From positions 62,001 through 126,000 of the forward strand of contig PAAJ01000006.1 in the NCBI GenBank assembly GCA_002702575.1: a stretch of 64,000 bases of DNA. Reading direction: 5' to 3'. The stretch is from Phycisphaerae bacterium. Lineage in GTDB: Bacteria; Planctomycetota; Phycisphaerae; Phycisphaerales; SM1A02. The notes below the pieces were generated by a model, which saw only the letters and a program-made list of their open reading frames with translations, did not search any database and was not told the DNA's origin. A program made the position numbers and the translations under genes. Below, piece after piece: positions 37,934 to 46,114 of the stretch (the first letter of the stretch is position 1; every line of letters starts with the position of its first letter).

Positions 37934-40636
37934 TCACAGACTGGCCTCCACTTCGGCCAGCAGATTTCCACTGGTGATGATTCCGACGATTCGCTCGGCT
38001 TCAGCAACCGCGTCTTCAAGATCCGACTCTTTCCAAGGGGCCATGGAAACACCACAGACGGTTCCATCGGGTGGAACATGGAAGTAACCAAGACCCTGGG
38101 GTGGAACCTTGATGTCGATGCTGTTGAGCAGCACTCGATACAACGGAAGTTGCAGATCCTTCCAGCCATTCCTGGTTTGATGGGTCTTGACGGGATTGTC
38201 CGGCTTGCTTCCGGTCTTGTAGTCGAGTGCCTGGTATCCAAGTTCCTCATGGAGGTCGACCCGATCGATCTTTCCGTGAAGTGGAAGACCACCTTCCAGT
38301 GGAAAGATGGGCGCATTGCCGCGACCAAAGTTGGCTTCGACAAGGGCGATCTTCCAGCCTTCTCGAGCGCGTTGCGCCTGTGCCAATGCGAGCGCTTCCA
38401 GTCGATGGGCGGCGATGGCGATCTGGACGCGAATACCAGCTGATGGATTCAGTCCAAAGCGGCTGTCCGCATGCTTCACAAGAATCGACTGCAGCGCCTG
38501 GTTGATGCTTTCAGGATCTTCCGTACGACCGGAACGTGACGCTTCCTCTTCCCCCCACCGCTCAAGAACCGTGTGGACCAATGATCCGAAACCCGCCGCA
38601 TCCATCGATTCAAGCGTTTCCACTCCGCCTGCACGGATTCGCTGATCCCGCTCCAGCAGAAAGGACAGTGGATCATCGAGGAACCGCTTGAAGGACGTCA
38701 CAGAAAGATGTTTGATCAGTGGATTGCCGCTGGGAAGTGGCTGTTCGGGGAATCCGCTCTCGATCTCACACGAGTCCTGCCAGTCCGAGAGTCGCGGCAT
38801 GCTCTCACTGACCGAGGACAGTTCACGAATTCGGAGCGCCAGTGAATCCCCACTGGTCCGAAGCAGCAGTCGACTGGGCGGAAGCGGCTCCCCCTGCATG
38901 GCATGCTGTGCCGAGACGAGCGTCGTGTTTCGTTGGCTGGAGAGAATGGCGTGAAGAAGCCATGAATCCCGTGCCAACCGTCTGCGTTCACTGTCGAGAC
39001 CAAGACATTCCCGAAGTCGGTCGGGCAACCAGGCGTCGACGGATGGTCGCGACGGTAGAATGCCTTCGTTCAATCCGGTGATGATGAGCTCGTCAGAATC
39101 ATCGAGATGGGCATCCAACCAGCCGATGATGGCGATTCCACTGCCACTGGTTCGCCAACTCGAATCGGATTGCAGGTCGTTCACAAGCAGCAGAATCAGC
39201 TCGCAGGCCGTGATCTCGGATCCTGCGCCAAGATCGAGCTGTGATTCCATCACGTCACGAACCCGGTTCAGATCTTGCCTGTCATGTTCCTCCAGAGGCG
39301 TCTCCGAAGCGCTCACCAGCGTTGCAAGAACATGCATGAGCGGTCGAACCCACTCGGAAGCTGTTCGCGGCGCACCGTGCAGCGGATCGATCAGCACGAG
39401 CAGATCACCCAGAAGCTCGGTGAACTTCACATGCGCCTTGGATCCTTCCGGAAGATCCGGAAGTGATCTTGGAAAATGGCGATTCCAGAGATCGTCCCAC
39501 GTCGCGACCGGATTTCCGATGCCCCTGCGCTGCAGGTACTGCTCCACGTCGGGATGTCGGAGCATGTCCCCGAAATGTCGGGCCGCCGCGTCCTCAAGAT
39601 GATCCCCGAGGATCTGAAGAAGGCGACAGATTCGGCCATGTCCGGCACCCCTGACGCTCATCACTGGAACCGGAACATCGAACTGCTGCAGTTCACGAAC
39701 GAGCATTCCGACGAATTCGTCATCCGGTACGACGACGGCGATCTCCTCGGCATTCAGGACATCATCCTCATCGGTCTTGTCCGCAAATCGCTCGAGAACA
39801 GCCGCCGCCTGATCATCCACTCGATCACAGCTGACCACCGTGCATTCGGACAGATCGATGGGTCGGTTCACCCACGTGTCGACATCAACGGCACCAAGAT
39901 CATCGAAGGCATCCTCGAGTTCATCGGCATCGCCATGAATGATCGTGTTCACCCTGACATCGTTTCTGTCCAGAAGATGCAGAAGACGACCGAGCAACCG
40001 AGAGGGAGAGGCTGAAACGATGGAGATCTGTTCAATGCCGTCATTCTGCACCGCCGCGGATTCGATGGCATGTCGCCTGGCGACATCGGAATCGATGCGA
40101 TTGGCTGAACGCAGGATCGACTGGACATCGGACCACAGCGTCTGAAGACCGGTCCATCGTGGAACATCGACTGGAAGATTCGACTCCAATGCGATCTTCA
40201 GAACTTCATCCGGTGTGTAGCCTCCACCACCGAGTTCCTTGAGCAGTCGCTGCAATCGACTGGCCAGAGATGTCGCTTCCCGTCTTGTCGGAGGCGTGTC
40301 ATGTCCCGTCACCGCCTTGAGGGTCGACTCGGATGCTCGATTCAAAGCTTCAAGCCAAGCCAGTTGTGAAGTGAGATCATCTGCTCGGGGGCATTCGCGA
40401 ATCAGGAATCGATCCAGCAGTCCAGAGGGTGTCGTGAGTTCAGGTGGAACAAGCATCCGATCACCGGCCTGTTCGATGAGCAGCTGCTCCAATCTGCGTC
40501 TGGCTCGACCCGTAGGCAGCACGACCATGTGCGCACTGCAGTCGAGAACATGCGAGGCGGCATGTTGCTCGAGAAGCCAGGCGGCCAATGACGGCAGCAG
40601 ATGCGTGCCGGAACCCAGAAAGACCCGATTCACCAT
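37934..40636 (-). CDS. addB: AddB-like nuclease subunit
   Basis: A 900-residue partner of AddA. The N-terminus has a nucleotide-loop-like GSGTH that is degenerate as a Walker A; the centre has the AddB/RecC-like ITGLNEGILPSRP motif, and the C-terminus carries a PD-(D/E)XK nuclease with GKIDRVDL and ALDYKTGS. The four-cysteine iron-sulfur cluster of classical Firmicute AddB is not evident. The stop overlaps the addA GTG. GGAGGG lies about 15 nt before the ATG, longer than ideal. The complex should process DNA ends for RecA. Confidence 0.78.
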   Translation of the reverse strand: MVNRVFLGSGTHLLPSLAAWLLEQHAASHVLDCSAHMVVLPTGRARRRLEQLLIEQAGDRMLVPPELTTPSGLLDRFLIRECPRADDLTSQLAWLEALNRASESTLKAVTGHDTPPTRREATSLASRLQRLLKELGGGGYTPDEVLKIALESNLPVDVPRWTGLQTLWSDVQSILRSANRIDSDVARRHAIESAAVQNDGIEQISIVSASPSRLLGRLLHLLDRNDVRVNTIIHGDADELEDAFDDLGAVDVDTWVNRPIDLSECTVVSCDRVDDQAAAVLERFADKTDEDDVLNAEEIAVVVPDDEFVGMLVRELQQFDVPVPVMSVRGAGHGRICRLLQILGDHLEDAAARHFGDMLRHPDVEQYLQRRGIGNPVATWDDLWNRHFPRSLPDLPEGSKAHVKFTELLGDLLVLIDPLHGAPRTASEWVRPLMHVLATLVSASETPLEEHDRQDLNRVRDVMESQLDLGAGSEITACELILLLVNDLQSDSSWRTSGSGIAIIGWLDAHLDDSDELIITGLNEGILPSRPSVDAWLPDRLRECLGLDSERRRLARDSWLLHAILSSQRNTTLVSAQHAMQGEPLPPSRLLLRTSGDSLALRIRELSSVSESMPRLSDWQDSCEIESGFPEQPLPSGNPLIKHLSVTSFKRFLDDPLSFLLERDQRIRAGGVETLESMDAAGFGSLVHTVLERWGEEEASRSGRTEDPESINQALQSILVKHADSRFGLNPSAGIRVQIAIAAHRLEALALAQAQRAREGWKIALVEANFGRGNAPIFPLEGGLPLHGKIDRVDLHEELGYQALDYKTGSKPDNPVKTHQTRNGWKDLQLPLYRVLLNSIDIKVPPQGLGYFHVPPDGTVCGVSMAPWKESDLEDAVAEAERIVGIITSGNLLAEVEASL

Positions 40637-40749
40637 GACCCGTGATTATGCCCTCCAGGCATTCCAAAGCTGCCGTCGTGATCATTTGGGGGCTTTTCAG
40701 GGGGATGGATCAACATCTAAATCCAGTGATATCAGTTATTTGTAAAAAA

Positions 40750-40973
40750 ATGCAGGTTTCTCGCAGGAGTCTGCAATCAGGGCCCTGCTGCGGCGTTCTA
40801 CAGGTGCGACACCCATGGGACGTCTCATCGCAGTTGATCCTGCGGTCCCGGGGTGTGGAGGGGCACGATCCCGGACGGAAAGCGAGAACCCCCGGGAGAC
40901 CTAAAGACAACCCATCTATACCCTCTCCTCGCAGCCCGGCGGAACTCAAGAGGTTCCGTCGGGCTTTTCTTGT
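40750..40973 (+). ncRNA. Candidate structured small RNA
   Basis: Plus-strand elements in order: TGCAG/CTGCA arms (40751-40755, 40771-40775); the palindrome CAGGGCCCTG (40778-40787); a long irregular hairpin pairing ACACCC-GGGAC-CGCAG (809-833 within 40 kb) with CTGCG-GTCCC-GGGTGT (840-856), broken on the 5' side by a 7-nt bulge; a stem TCCCGG/CCGGGA (40869-40874, 40892-40897); and a terminator. No gene follows on the plus strand, so this is not a leader of a CDS. Not recognisable as SRP, RNase P or tmRNA; a 6S-like RNA cannot be excluded. The 5' end and promoter are uncertain. Confidence 0.45.
40934..40968 (+). terminator. Intrinsic terminator
   Basis: A 12-bp GC-rich stem (GCCCGGCGGAAC with GTTCCGTCGGGC, one G-U pair) with a 7-nt loop is followed by TTTTCTT. 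The U-tract is on the plus strand only; in the minus direction the stem is followed by TGCGAGG. It therefore ends plus-strand transcription and is not the terminator of the convergent PRT gene. Confidence 0.85.
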
Positions 40974-40976
40974 CCT

Positions 40977-41606
40977 TCAGGACTTGGTTGAACTGAGGAA
41001 CTGGGCACCGTGGGCGTATCGCGTGTTGACCGGGACACCTTGTGCACAGAGTTCACAGTTTTCAGCGGGCCAGGATGGCAGAGAGACTTCATCCAGGAAG
41101 ATGAATTCATCCACACCAAGCGCCGAAGCCCCGATGTTGCCTCTGTTGATCCATGTCGCGGCAGCCACGACATCACCACCGGCAGCCCGCACGGTATCCA
41201 TGGCCAGCTTGATCGAGTAACCGGTATTCACCACATCATCGACCACCAGAACTCGACGGCCATGCACGAACTCATCCTGTCCGCGGCGAAGGGTGAATCG
41301 TTCCTGTCCATCGACGGTGATCCGTTCGGCATAGACACAACTGCAGGACAAGGCCAACGCCGTGAACTGGGCGCAGATCAGACCGCCCACGGCGGGACCA
41401 CATACGACATCGAAGGAAAGATCGCCCACGGCTTCGGCAAGCAGCTCCCCCAGTCGACGAGGAAGGCGTGGGTCCAGATTGATGATGTCCTTGGCGATCC
41501 ATCCGTTGCCATGATCGCCCGAGGCATAGACGAAGTGATCATCTTCGATCAATGCACCACAGGCTTCGATGATCGCCCGGGTTTCCGCCTGTCTTGGATT
41601 CGACAT
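40977..41606 (-). CDS. Orotate-phosphoribosyltransferase-like protein
   Basis: A 209-residue type I phosphoribosyltransferase. The PRPP motif VLVVDDVVNTGYS and CGPAVGGLICAQ are clear. The C-terminal extension contains a C-x2-C pair (ENCELC) and PVNTRYAHG, features of a PRT group distinct from the housekeeping PyrE at 23065-23592. Substrate is uncertain: orotate or another base. It follows ccsA after 18 bp on the same strand. Confidence 0.8.
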   Translation of the reverse strand: MSNPRQAETRAIIEACGALIEDDHFVYASGDHGNGWIAKDIINLDPRLPRRLGELLAEAVGDLSFDVVCGPAVGGLICAQFTALALSCSCVYAERITVDGQERFTLRRGQDEFVHGRRVLVVDDVVNTGYSIKLAMDTVRAAGGDVVAAATWINRGNIGASALGVDEFIFLDEVSLPSWPAENCELCAQGVPVNTRYAHGAQFLSSTKS

Positions 41607-41624
41607 GCATTCGACGATAGCGGC

Positions 41625-43319
41625 TCACGCGTAGGAGTGCAGCCCTGAGATCGTGAAGTTGATGATGATCCAGTTGAAGAGCATCACACCACATCCGATG
41701 ATCGAAAGAATCGCCGTCCACATGCCCTTGTCCTTCGACTTGAGCCGAACGTGGATCAACATCGCATAGATGATGAAGGTGTTGAGCGCGAAGACTTCCT
41801 TGGGATCCCAACCCCATGGTCGACCCCAGGAGTGATCCGCCCAGATCGCACCCATCACCAGACCGGCCCACAACAGAATGAATGAGAGCTCGACGAGAAT
41901 CATCGTCGTCCCGTCCAGGATGTGACCGAACGTCGTCTTCTCGGAGACCAGACCGACCTGACCGCCGGATCGAGGCACGATCAGGAAGCCGGCACCACCT
42001 GCACGCGCCCAGGCGTCGACACCCTTGCCGTTACGAGGGAACAGTCTCCAGATGATGTAGAAGAAGGCCGTCAGGGCCGCCAGGAAGATCAGGGCGTACG
42101 AGAAGATGATCACGTTGGTATGGATGTACAGCCAGATGTCATGAAGCACAGGCATCTTGTTGGAGATGCCGGCGCTGAGTTCAAGTGGATACAGACGTGT
42201 CGCCATCATGGCGATCATCGAGCATCCCGCACTGACCAGCGCAAAGATGCCTGCCATGCGGGTCCTGCGAACGATCAGTTCCATCACGATCGCAAAGCAA
42301 GCCGCGAACCAGGCGGATGTCGTGATGGCTTCGAACATGTTGGTGTTGGGCCATCGATCCGCCACGTACCAGCGAAGCATCACGGCCGCCGTCTGGCCGA
42401 TGAAGCCCAGGCCGAAGAGCATGAACCCCAGCCACAACGCGCCTCGCCAGCGATAGACCATCCACATCAGAAGCAGCGCGATGCTGAAGAGGTAGATGAT
42501 CCAGACCCAGGTGAGATGCCCCCACTGGAAGTAGAAACTCTCCCACTGCAACCGTTCACCGGATGGATAGACCGCAGGGTTGATTGAACGGACCGCAGCC
42601 GCCAGATCGACGAGCGCGGCATTCACGGCTGGCGCATCTTCGGCCGCCCAGGCTTTCTGGAGTTCCAGCCAGGATGACACGACAGGCTCGTTCGTTCCCA
42701 TCGATGAGAAGCTGTCCAGCGTTTGCCATGGTCTTTCCAGGGCGTCGTCGCCGACAGGTGGCACCATGGCCATCGAACGTCTCAGGATGTCCGGTTGGGC
42801 GACACTGACCGAAGTCTGGATCGCTTCAATGGGCTTGGCGAAGCGAAGAACATCGCCCTGCATGCCACCGAGTTGATCAACCACGCCGGGATTCAGAATG
42901 AATTCACGCGCGATCAGACCTGTTTCCATGAACCGCTCAAGGCGTTCATCTGTTGCTGATTCGGGCCGTCCTTCACCAATGAGCGCCTGAATGATGGCGG
43001 CTCGCATCGGCTTCTTCTTCACGAAGACGATGGGTCTGTCGACATAGGCCTCCGGCCGAAGCGCGAGATCAAGATAGGTGAACGCCGGAGATTGGCCGTC
43101 GATATTCCGTGAACCACTGACAAACTGCATCATCGAACGGGAGAAGGATTCCCATGACTTGATTCGTCCATCCTGCCAGACAGCGACCTCGTTGAATGGA
43201 GAGAGGTCGACCTGGGACTCGAAGGAAGCAGGTTCCTGAGCAGGCGCTTCAACCACTTCCTGAGCCGAAGCCCATGGAGCGAGGCAGATACAGCAGAGAA
43301 TCAGCAGCCACGACTTCAT
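41625..43319 (-). CDS. ccsA: Cytochrome c biogenesis protein CcsA (ResC-like)
   Basis: A 564-residue membrane protein. A signal-like N-terminus (MKSWLLILCCICLAPWASAQ) and a periplasmic region of about 220 residues precede eight or so membrane helices. The heme-handling WWD motif is visible as WADHSWGRPWGWDPKE, with His residues in flanking loops. The start at 43319 is set by the ATGA overlap with the resB stop; a longer frame to 43532 lies inside resB. With ResB it forms the system II heme export and cytochrome c synthetase. The extra periplasmic N-terminal region is unusual for CcsA (about 300-400 residues). Confidence 0.9.
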   Translation of the reverse strand: MKSWLLILCCICLAPWASAQEVVEAPAQEPASFESQVDLSPFNEVAVWQDGRIKSWESFSRSMMQFVSGSRNIDGQSPAFTYLDLALRPEAYVDRPIVFVKKKPMRAAIIQALIGEGRPESATDERLERFMETGLIAREFILNPGVVDQLGGMQGDVLRFAKPIEAIQTSVSVAQPDILRRSMAMVPPVGDDALERPWQTLDSFSSMGTNEPVVSSWLELQKAWAAEDAPAVNAALVDLAAAVRSINPAVYPSGERLQWESFYFQWGHLTWVWIIYLFSIALLLMWMVYRWRGALWLGFMLFGLGFIGQTAAVMLRWYVADRWPNTNMFEAITTSAWFAACFAIVMELIVRRTRMAGIFALVSAGCSMIAMMATRLYPLELSAGISNKMPVLHDIWLYIHTNVIIFSYALIFLAALTAFFYIIWRLFPRNGKGVDAWARAGGAGFLIVPRSGGQVGLVSEKTTFGHILDGTTMILVELSFILLWAGLVMGAIWADHSWGRPWGWDPKEVFALNTFIIYAMLIHVRLKSKDKGMWTAILSIIGCGVMLFNWIIINFTISGLHSYA

Positions 43320-45739
43320 GGAGCTTCCCCCTTCAGGCCACGGTAGACGTCCATCGACTTGCGCCGTTTGAGGACAGGCTTCACATAGAACGCATAGATC
43401 ATGCCGATGACGGACAGAACGCTTCCGAACAACATGGTCCACACACCATTTCGATTGCCTACACCGAGAATCGTGTAGTTCAATCCCTTGCTTCCGGCGC
43501 GTGCAGCCGATGTCGCCTCCGGAGGATCCCACTGGGACTGGAAGTACCAGAACCCGTGTCGTTCCTGTGGAGCATTCACACTGACAGGTGCCAGAAGATC
43601 TCCTTCACCATCCTCGAATCGAACATTGCTGATCCAGTTCAAGACGCTCGAGACCTGACCGGTGAAACCACCGACATGGGACCGGATGTCGAATCCCTCC
43701 AGTGAGACGTTCGAGGGAAGCGGTGCCGTCTGGCGTGAATAGAGAATCTCGATCATGCGCCCATCCGGCATCGTGACGACGGATGGTCGATAGGAAAATC
43801 GTCTGAGAACGTCCTGGGAGTCCTTGAAGGGATAGTGGTGATAGGTCAACCATGCCTGACGTTTTGCATCCGGCATCCTGATCTTGACCATGGACAGCTG
43901 ACCGCCGGCTCGAGGTTGCCTGGCACGCTTTGCTTCCACACGCGGCCGGGTTTCCATGCCCATCCTGGCGTCGTAGGACTTGACGTTCAATGTGACATCC
44001 GGACCCAGCTGGTGTGACTCCCCGACCACCAGGTCGATGATCTGCGGGCCGCCTGGCAGCAAGGTGGATACGAGCCTGAGCTGATTGTCGTCCGGACCGG
44101 CGACCAGGGTGACCGGGGCCATCGGGCGAACCGCCGGCACATAGACCGTCGTGATCGATTCATCCAGCTTGCGATCCTGCGCCATGTGCGCGTCGATCGG
44201 GCCGTCGAGCGGGAAGTCGCCGTTCAGCGCGGGTGAATCAAAGACCCAGCGGAGCCATGTCTGGTTTCCATTGCGCATCTCGACACGAGCCATGTTGAGC
44301 GAACGACCTCGTACAGTCAGATCATCATCAATGCGCTGAACACGCCATGCGTAGTCCGTTCCCTCGACTGGTGTCCATGGGGTATCCGAATCCAGTTCAG
44401 TGAAGCCGGTAATCTCTTCTTCGATCTCGAGATCCAGTTCCGGAACACCGATACGAAGTTGCGGACCACGCGCTTCGAGCATCGAGTCGATCTCGACTTC
44501 ATCATCGATCCAGACGAAACGCATCAGCGAAGGGTCGGGACTGGTCGGATTCTCATCCAGCGCAAACATTCGATGGCTGACTGATCGCCCCTCTGATGTC
44601 ACGAGATCCAGATTGATGACCGGATTGTGCTGATCTCCGCCCGGAACATCACGGGATTCCATGCCGGCATATGGAAGGTAGGCGGTGATGTAGAGCGGTT
44701 CATCCGCCAGTGGATCGTCTGGTGATGCCGGTTCCACCGGTAGAACAAGTCGACCCGTCTTCACCGCATCTTCACCAGCGGGAAGCCATGCATCCGTTGC
44801 CAGTTCGATGTACTCGTTGTACCGAGGAAGGCCTTCGATGGGTCGTTCGATCCATGGTGTCACCGGAACGAGTGCACCATCGATTCCGGGTCGGACTTCA
44901 CGTAGATACAACGCTGAGGAATGCATCACCCAGAAGTGGGATTGCGTATCGGCAGCGAGTTCCATCCGGAGCGTATCGTCGACGAGTGGCTGACCGGTTT
45001 CCTTGACGGATCGTGCCCATGGCTGGGCAGGGTTGCTCGACTGGACCATGTCCTCGGTGAATTCGGGATAACCCGCAAGCAGCTGGCGAATGAACATGCC
45101 TGTTGGTGACTGAACCATCACCTTGACGGCATAGGCGGCCTGCCCCTTGTCATCACCACTCAACAGTTCCCAGTTGGGATCGATGTCGATGACCTGAAAA
45201 TTCCATGGTCCGCCTGGTGCCGTCACCGCTACTTCATGTCCGGGCATGGCCCGAAGCGTGACCGGTGGAGCACCCTCAGGTTGGATGACGAGGCGAGCTC
45301 GTGCAATGGGGACATCGCCCTCAATCTTCGTAGCAAAATAGAAGACGCAACCAAGGGCCATGATGATCAGGCCCGCATGCACCATCCACACGCCGAGATT
45401 GATGACCGAAAACGGAATCCGGCGAATCGTGGTGACGGTCAGGGTCAGACAGGTCAGTCCGACCAGCAGGAAGAACGGCCACCAGTTGAACCACTCGTAT
45501 TCAGTCATCTCGAACAGTCGCCAGGACCGTACAGCTGTCCAGGCTCCGGGTTCCCAGATGGCGTAGGACAGGGGCAGTCCAGCGGATCCAATCGCCGAAT
45601 AGACGAAGAGCAGGAACAGGAGCACGATGCCGAAACGGACACTGCTGAACAGGTCCAGAATCCACATGAATGGATTGGACTGACCCGTCTGTCGGGTCGT
45701 TTCGATCGATGATGAGCTGGTCCTCGCGTCCGAGGTCAC
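43316..45739 (-). CDS. resB: Cytochrome c biogenesis protein ResB (CcsB-like)
   Basis: An 807-residue ResB. The N-terminus has the typical first helices (FSSVRFGIVLLFLLFVYSAIGS, then WPFFLLVGLTCLTL and VINLGVWMVHAGLIIMALG with the conserved His). A very large periplasmic domain of about 570 residues follows, and a final helix near the C-terminus (WTMLFGSVLSVIGMIYAFYV). Translation starts at GTG with AGGAG upstream. It is first in resB-ccsA-PRT. Typical ResB is 350-600 residues, so the periplasmic part is expanded, and a homologous size difference is seen in ccsA. Confidence 0.9.
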   Translation of the reverse strand: MTSDARTSSSSIETTRQTGQSNPFMWILDLFSSVRFGIVLLFLLFVYSAIGSAGLPLSYAIWEPGAWTAVRSWRLFEMTEYEWFNWWPFFLLVGLTCLTLTVTTIRRIPFSVINLGVWMVHAGLIIMALGCVFYFATKIEGDVPIARARLVIQPEGAPPVTLRAMPGHEVAVTAPGGPWNFQVIDIDPNWELLSGDDKGQAAYAVKVMVQSPTGMFIRQLLAGYPEFTEDMVQSSNPAQPWARSVKETGQPLVDDTLRMELAADTQSHFWVMHSSALYLREVRPGIDGALVPVTPWIERPIEGLPRYNEYIELATDAWLPAGEDAVKTGRLVLPVEPASPDDPLADEPLYITAYLPYAGMESRDVPGGDQHNPVINLDLVTSEGRSVSHRMFALDENPTSPDPSLMRFVWIDDEVEIDSMLEARGPQLRIGVPELDLEIEEEITGFTELDSDTPWTPVEGTDYAWRVQRIDDDLTVRGRSLNMARVEMRNGNQTWLRWVFDSPALNGDFPLDGPIDAHMAQDRKLDESITTVYVPAVRPMAPVTLVAGPDDNQLRLVSTLLPGGPQIIDLVVGESHQLGPDVTLNVKSYDARMGMETRPRVEAKRARQPRAGGQLSMVKIRMPDAKRQAWLTYHHYPFKDSQDVLRRFSYRPSVVTMPDGRMIEILYSRQTAPLPSNVSLEGFDIRSHVGGFTGQVSSVLNWISNVRFEDGEGDLLAPVSVNAPQERHGFWYFQSQWDPPEATSAARAGSKGLNYTILGVGNRNGVWTMLFGSVLSVIGMIYAFYVKPVLKRRKSMDVYRGLKGEAP

Positions 45740-45958
45740 GGTTCACTCCTGAGTTCAGGACTGGTTGGGCTGATCAGAGCCCCTTGGGGTTCAAAGCAGG
45801 GCTCAAATGGTAGGCCAGCCACGCCTCTGATGTGGTGGGTCCAAGGAGGATCCAATGGGAGAAATCGGCTTTCTGAGCGCAAAAAACCTCCAAATGACGC
45901 GTCAGGGAGCCTAGAGGGAGATCCCTGCACCATGGATGTGAATATCGGTTGAATGATC

Positions 45959-45986
45959 TTGAGCCCGTTGCATGGCCATACATAAT
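45959..45986 (+). promoter_or_regulatory. Promoter of giant protein 1
   Basis: TTGAGC (45959-45964), a 16-bp spacer and CATAAT (45981-45986). The same hexamers with the same spacing occur before the paralogue at 53711, which supports this as a real promoter. It implies a leader of about 120 nt. Confidence 0.6.
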
Positions 45987-46068
45987 AGAAGGACTGACAT
46001 GTTCAGCCGCTGCTGCGTGATTGGAGATCATCGCAGACAGCATCGGGTGTTCGGAGCATCAGGGATAG

Positions 46069-46110
46069 CCGGGATGATTCCTCATGGAGGGAATCCCGGG
46101 AAGAGAGAGT
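46069..46110 (+). promoter_or_regulatory. Leader hairpin before ribosome site of giant protein 1
   Basis: CCGG-(bulge GAT)-GATTCC pairs with GGAATC-CCGG (46069-46081 with 46090-46099), a 10-bp stem with an 8-nt loop. The stem ends two bases before the purine-rich ribosome site AAGAGAGAG (46101-46109). Its paralogue has an equivalent GATTCC/GGAATC stem. Confidence 0.55.
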
Positions 46111-46114
46111 TGAT

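Larger units (their letters stand above)
40637..40976. other. Gene-free region between addB and the PRT gene
   Basis: 340 bp with no credible coding sequence on either strand. It contains the divergent upstream region of addB and, on the plus strand, a chain of stable hairpins ending in an intrinsic terminator (see the ncRNA and terminator entries). Confidence 0.8.
45740..46114. other. Divergent intergenic region, resB / giant secreted protein
   Basis: 375 bp without credible coding sequence. The rightward half carries the promoter and leader of the 46115 gene (separate entries). In the leftward half, besides the resB ribosome site, I see no hairpin or repeat that stands out. Confidence 0.7.

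Noticed and set aside
40750-40973. Firm assignment of the structured RNA as 6S RNA
   Set aside because: I could not find a convincing closing stem joining the 5' and 3' ends or the large central bubble, so it remains a candidate only.
40642-41220. 192-residue plus-strand reading frame across the ncRNA region
   Set aside because: It runs through the terminator and into the antisense of the PRT gene; no ribosome site and no domain.
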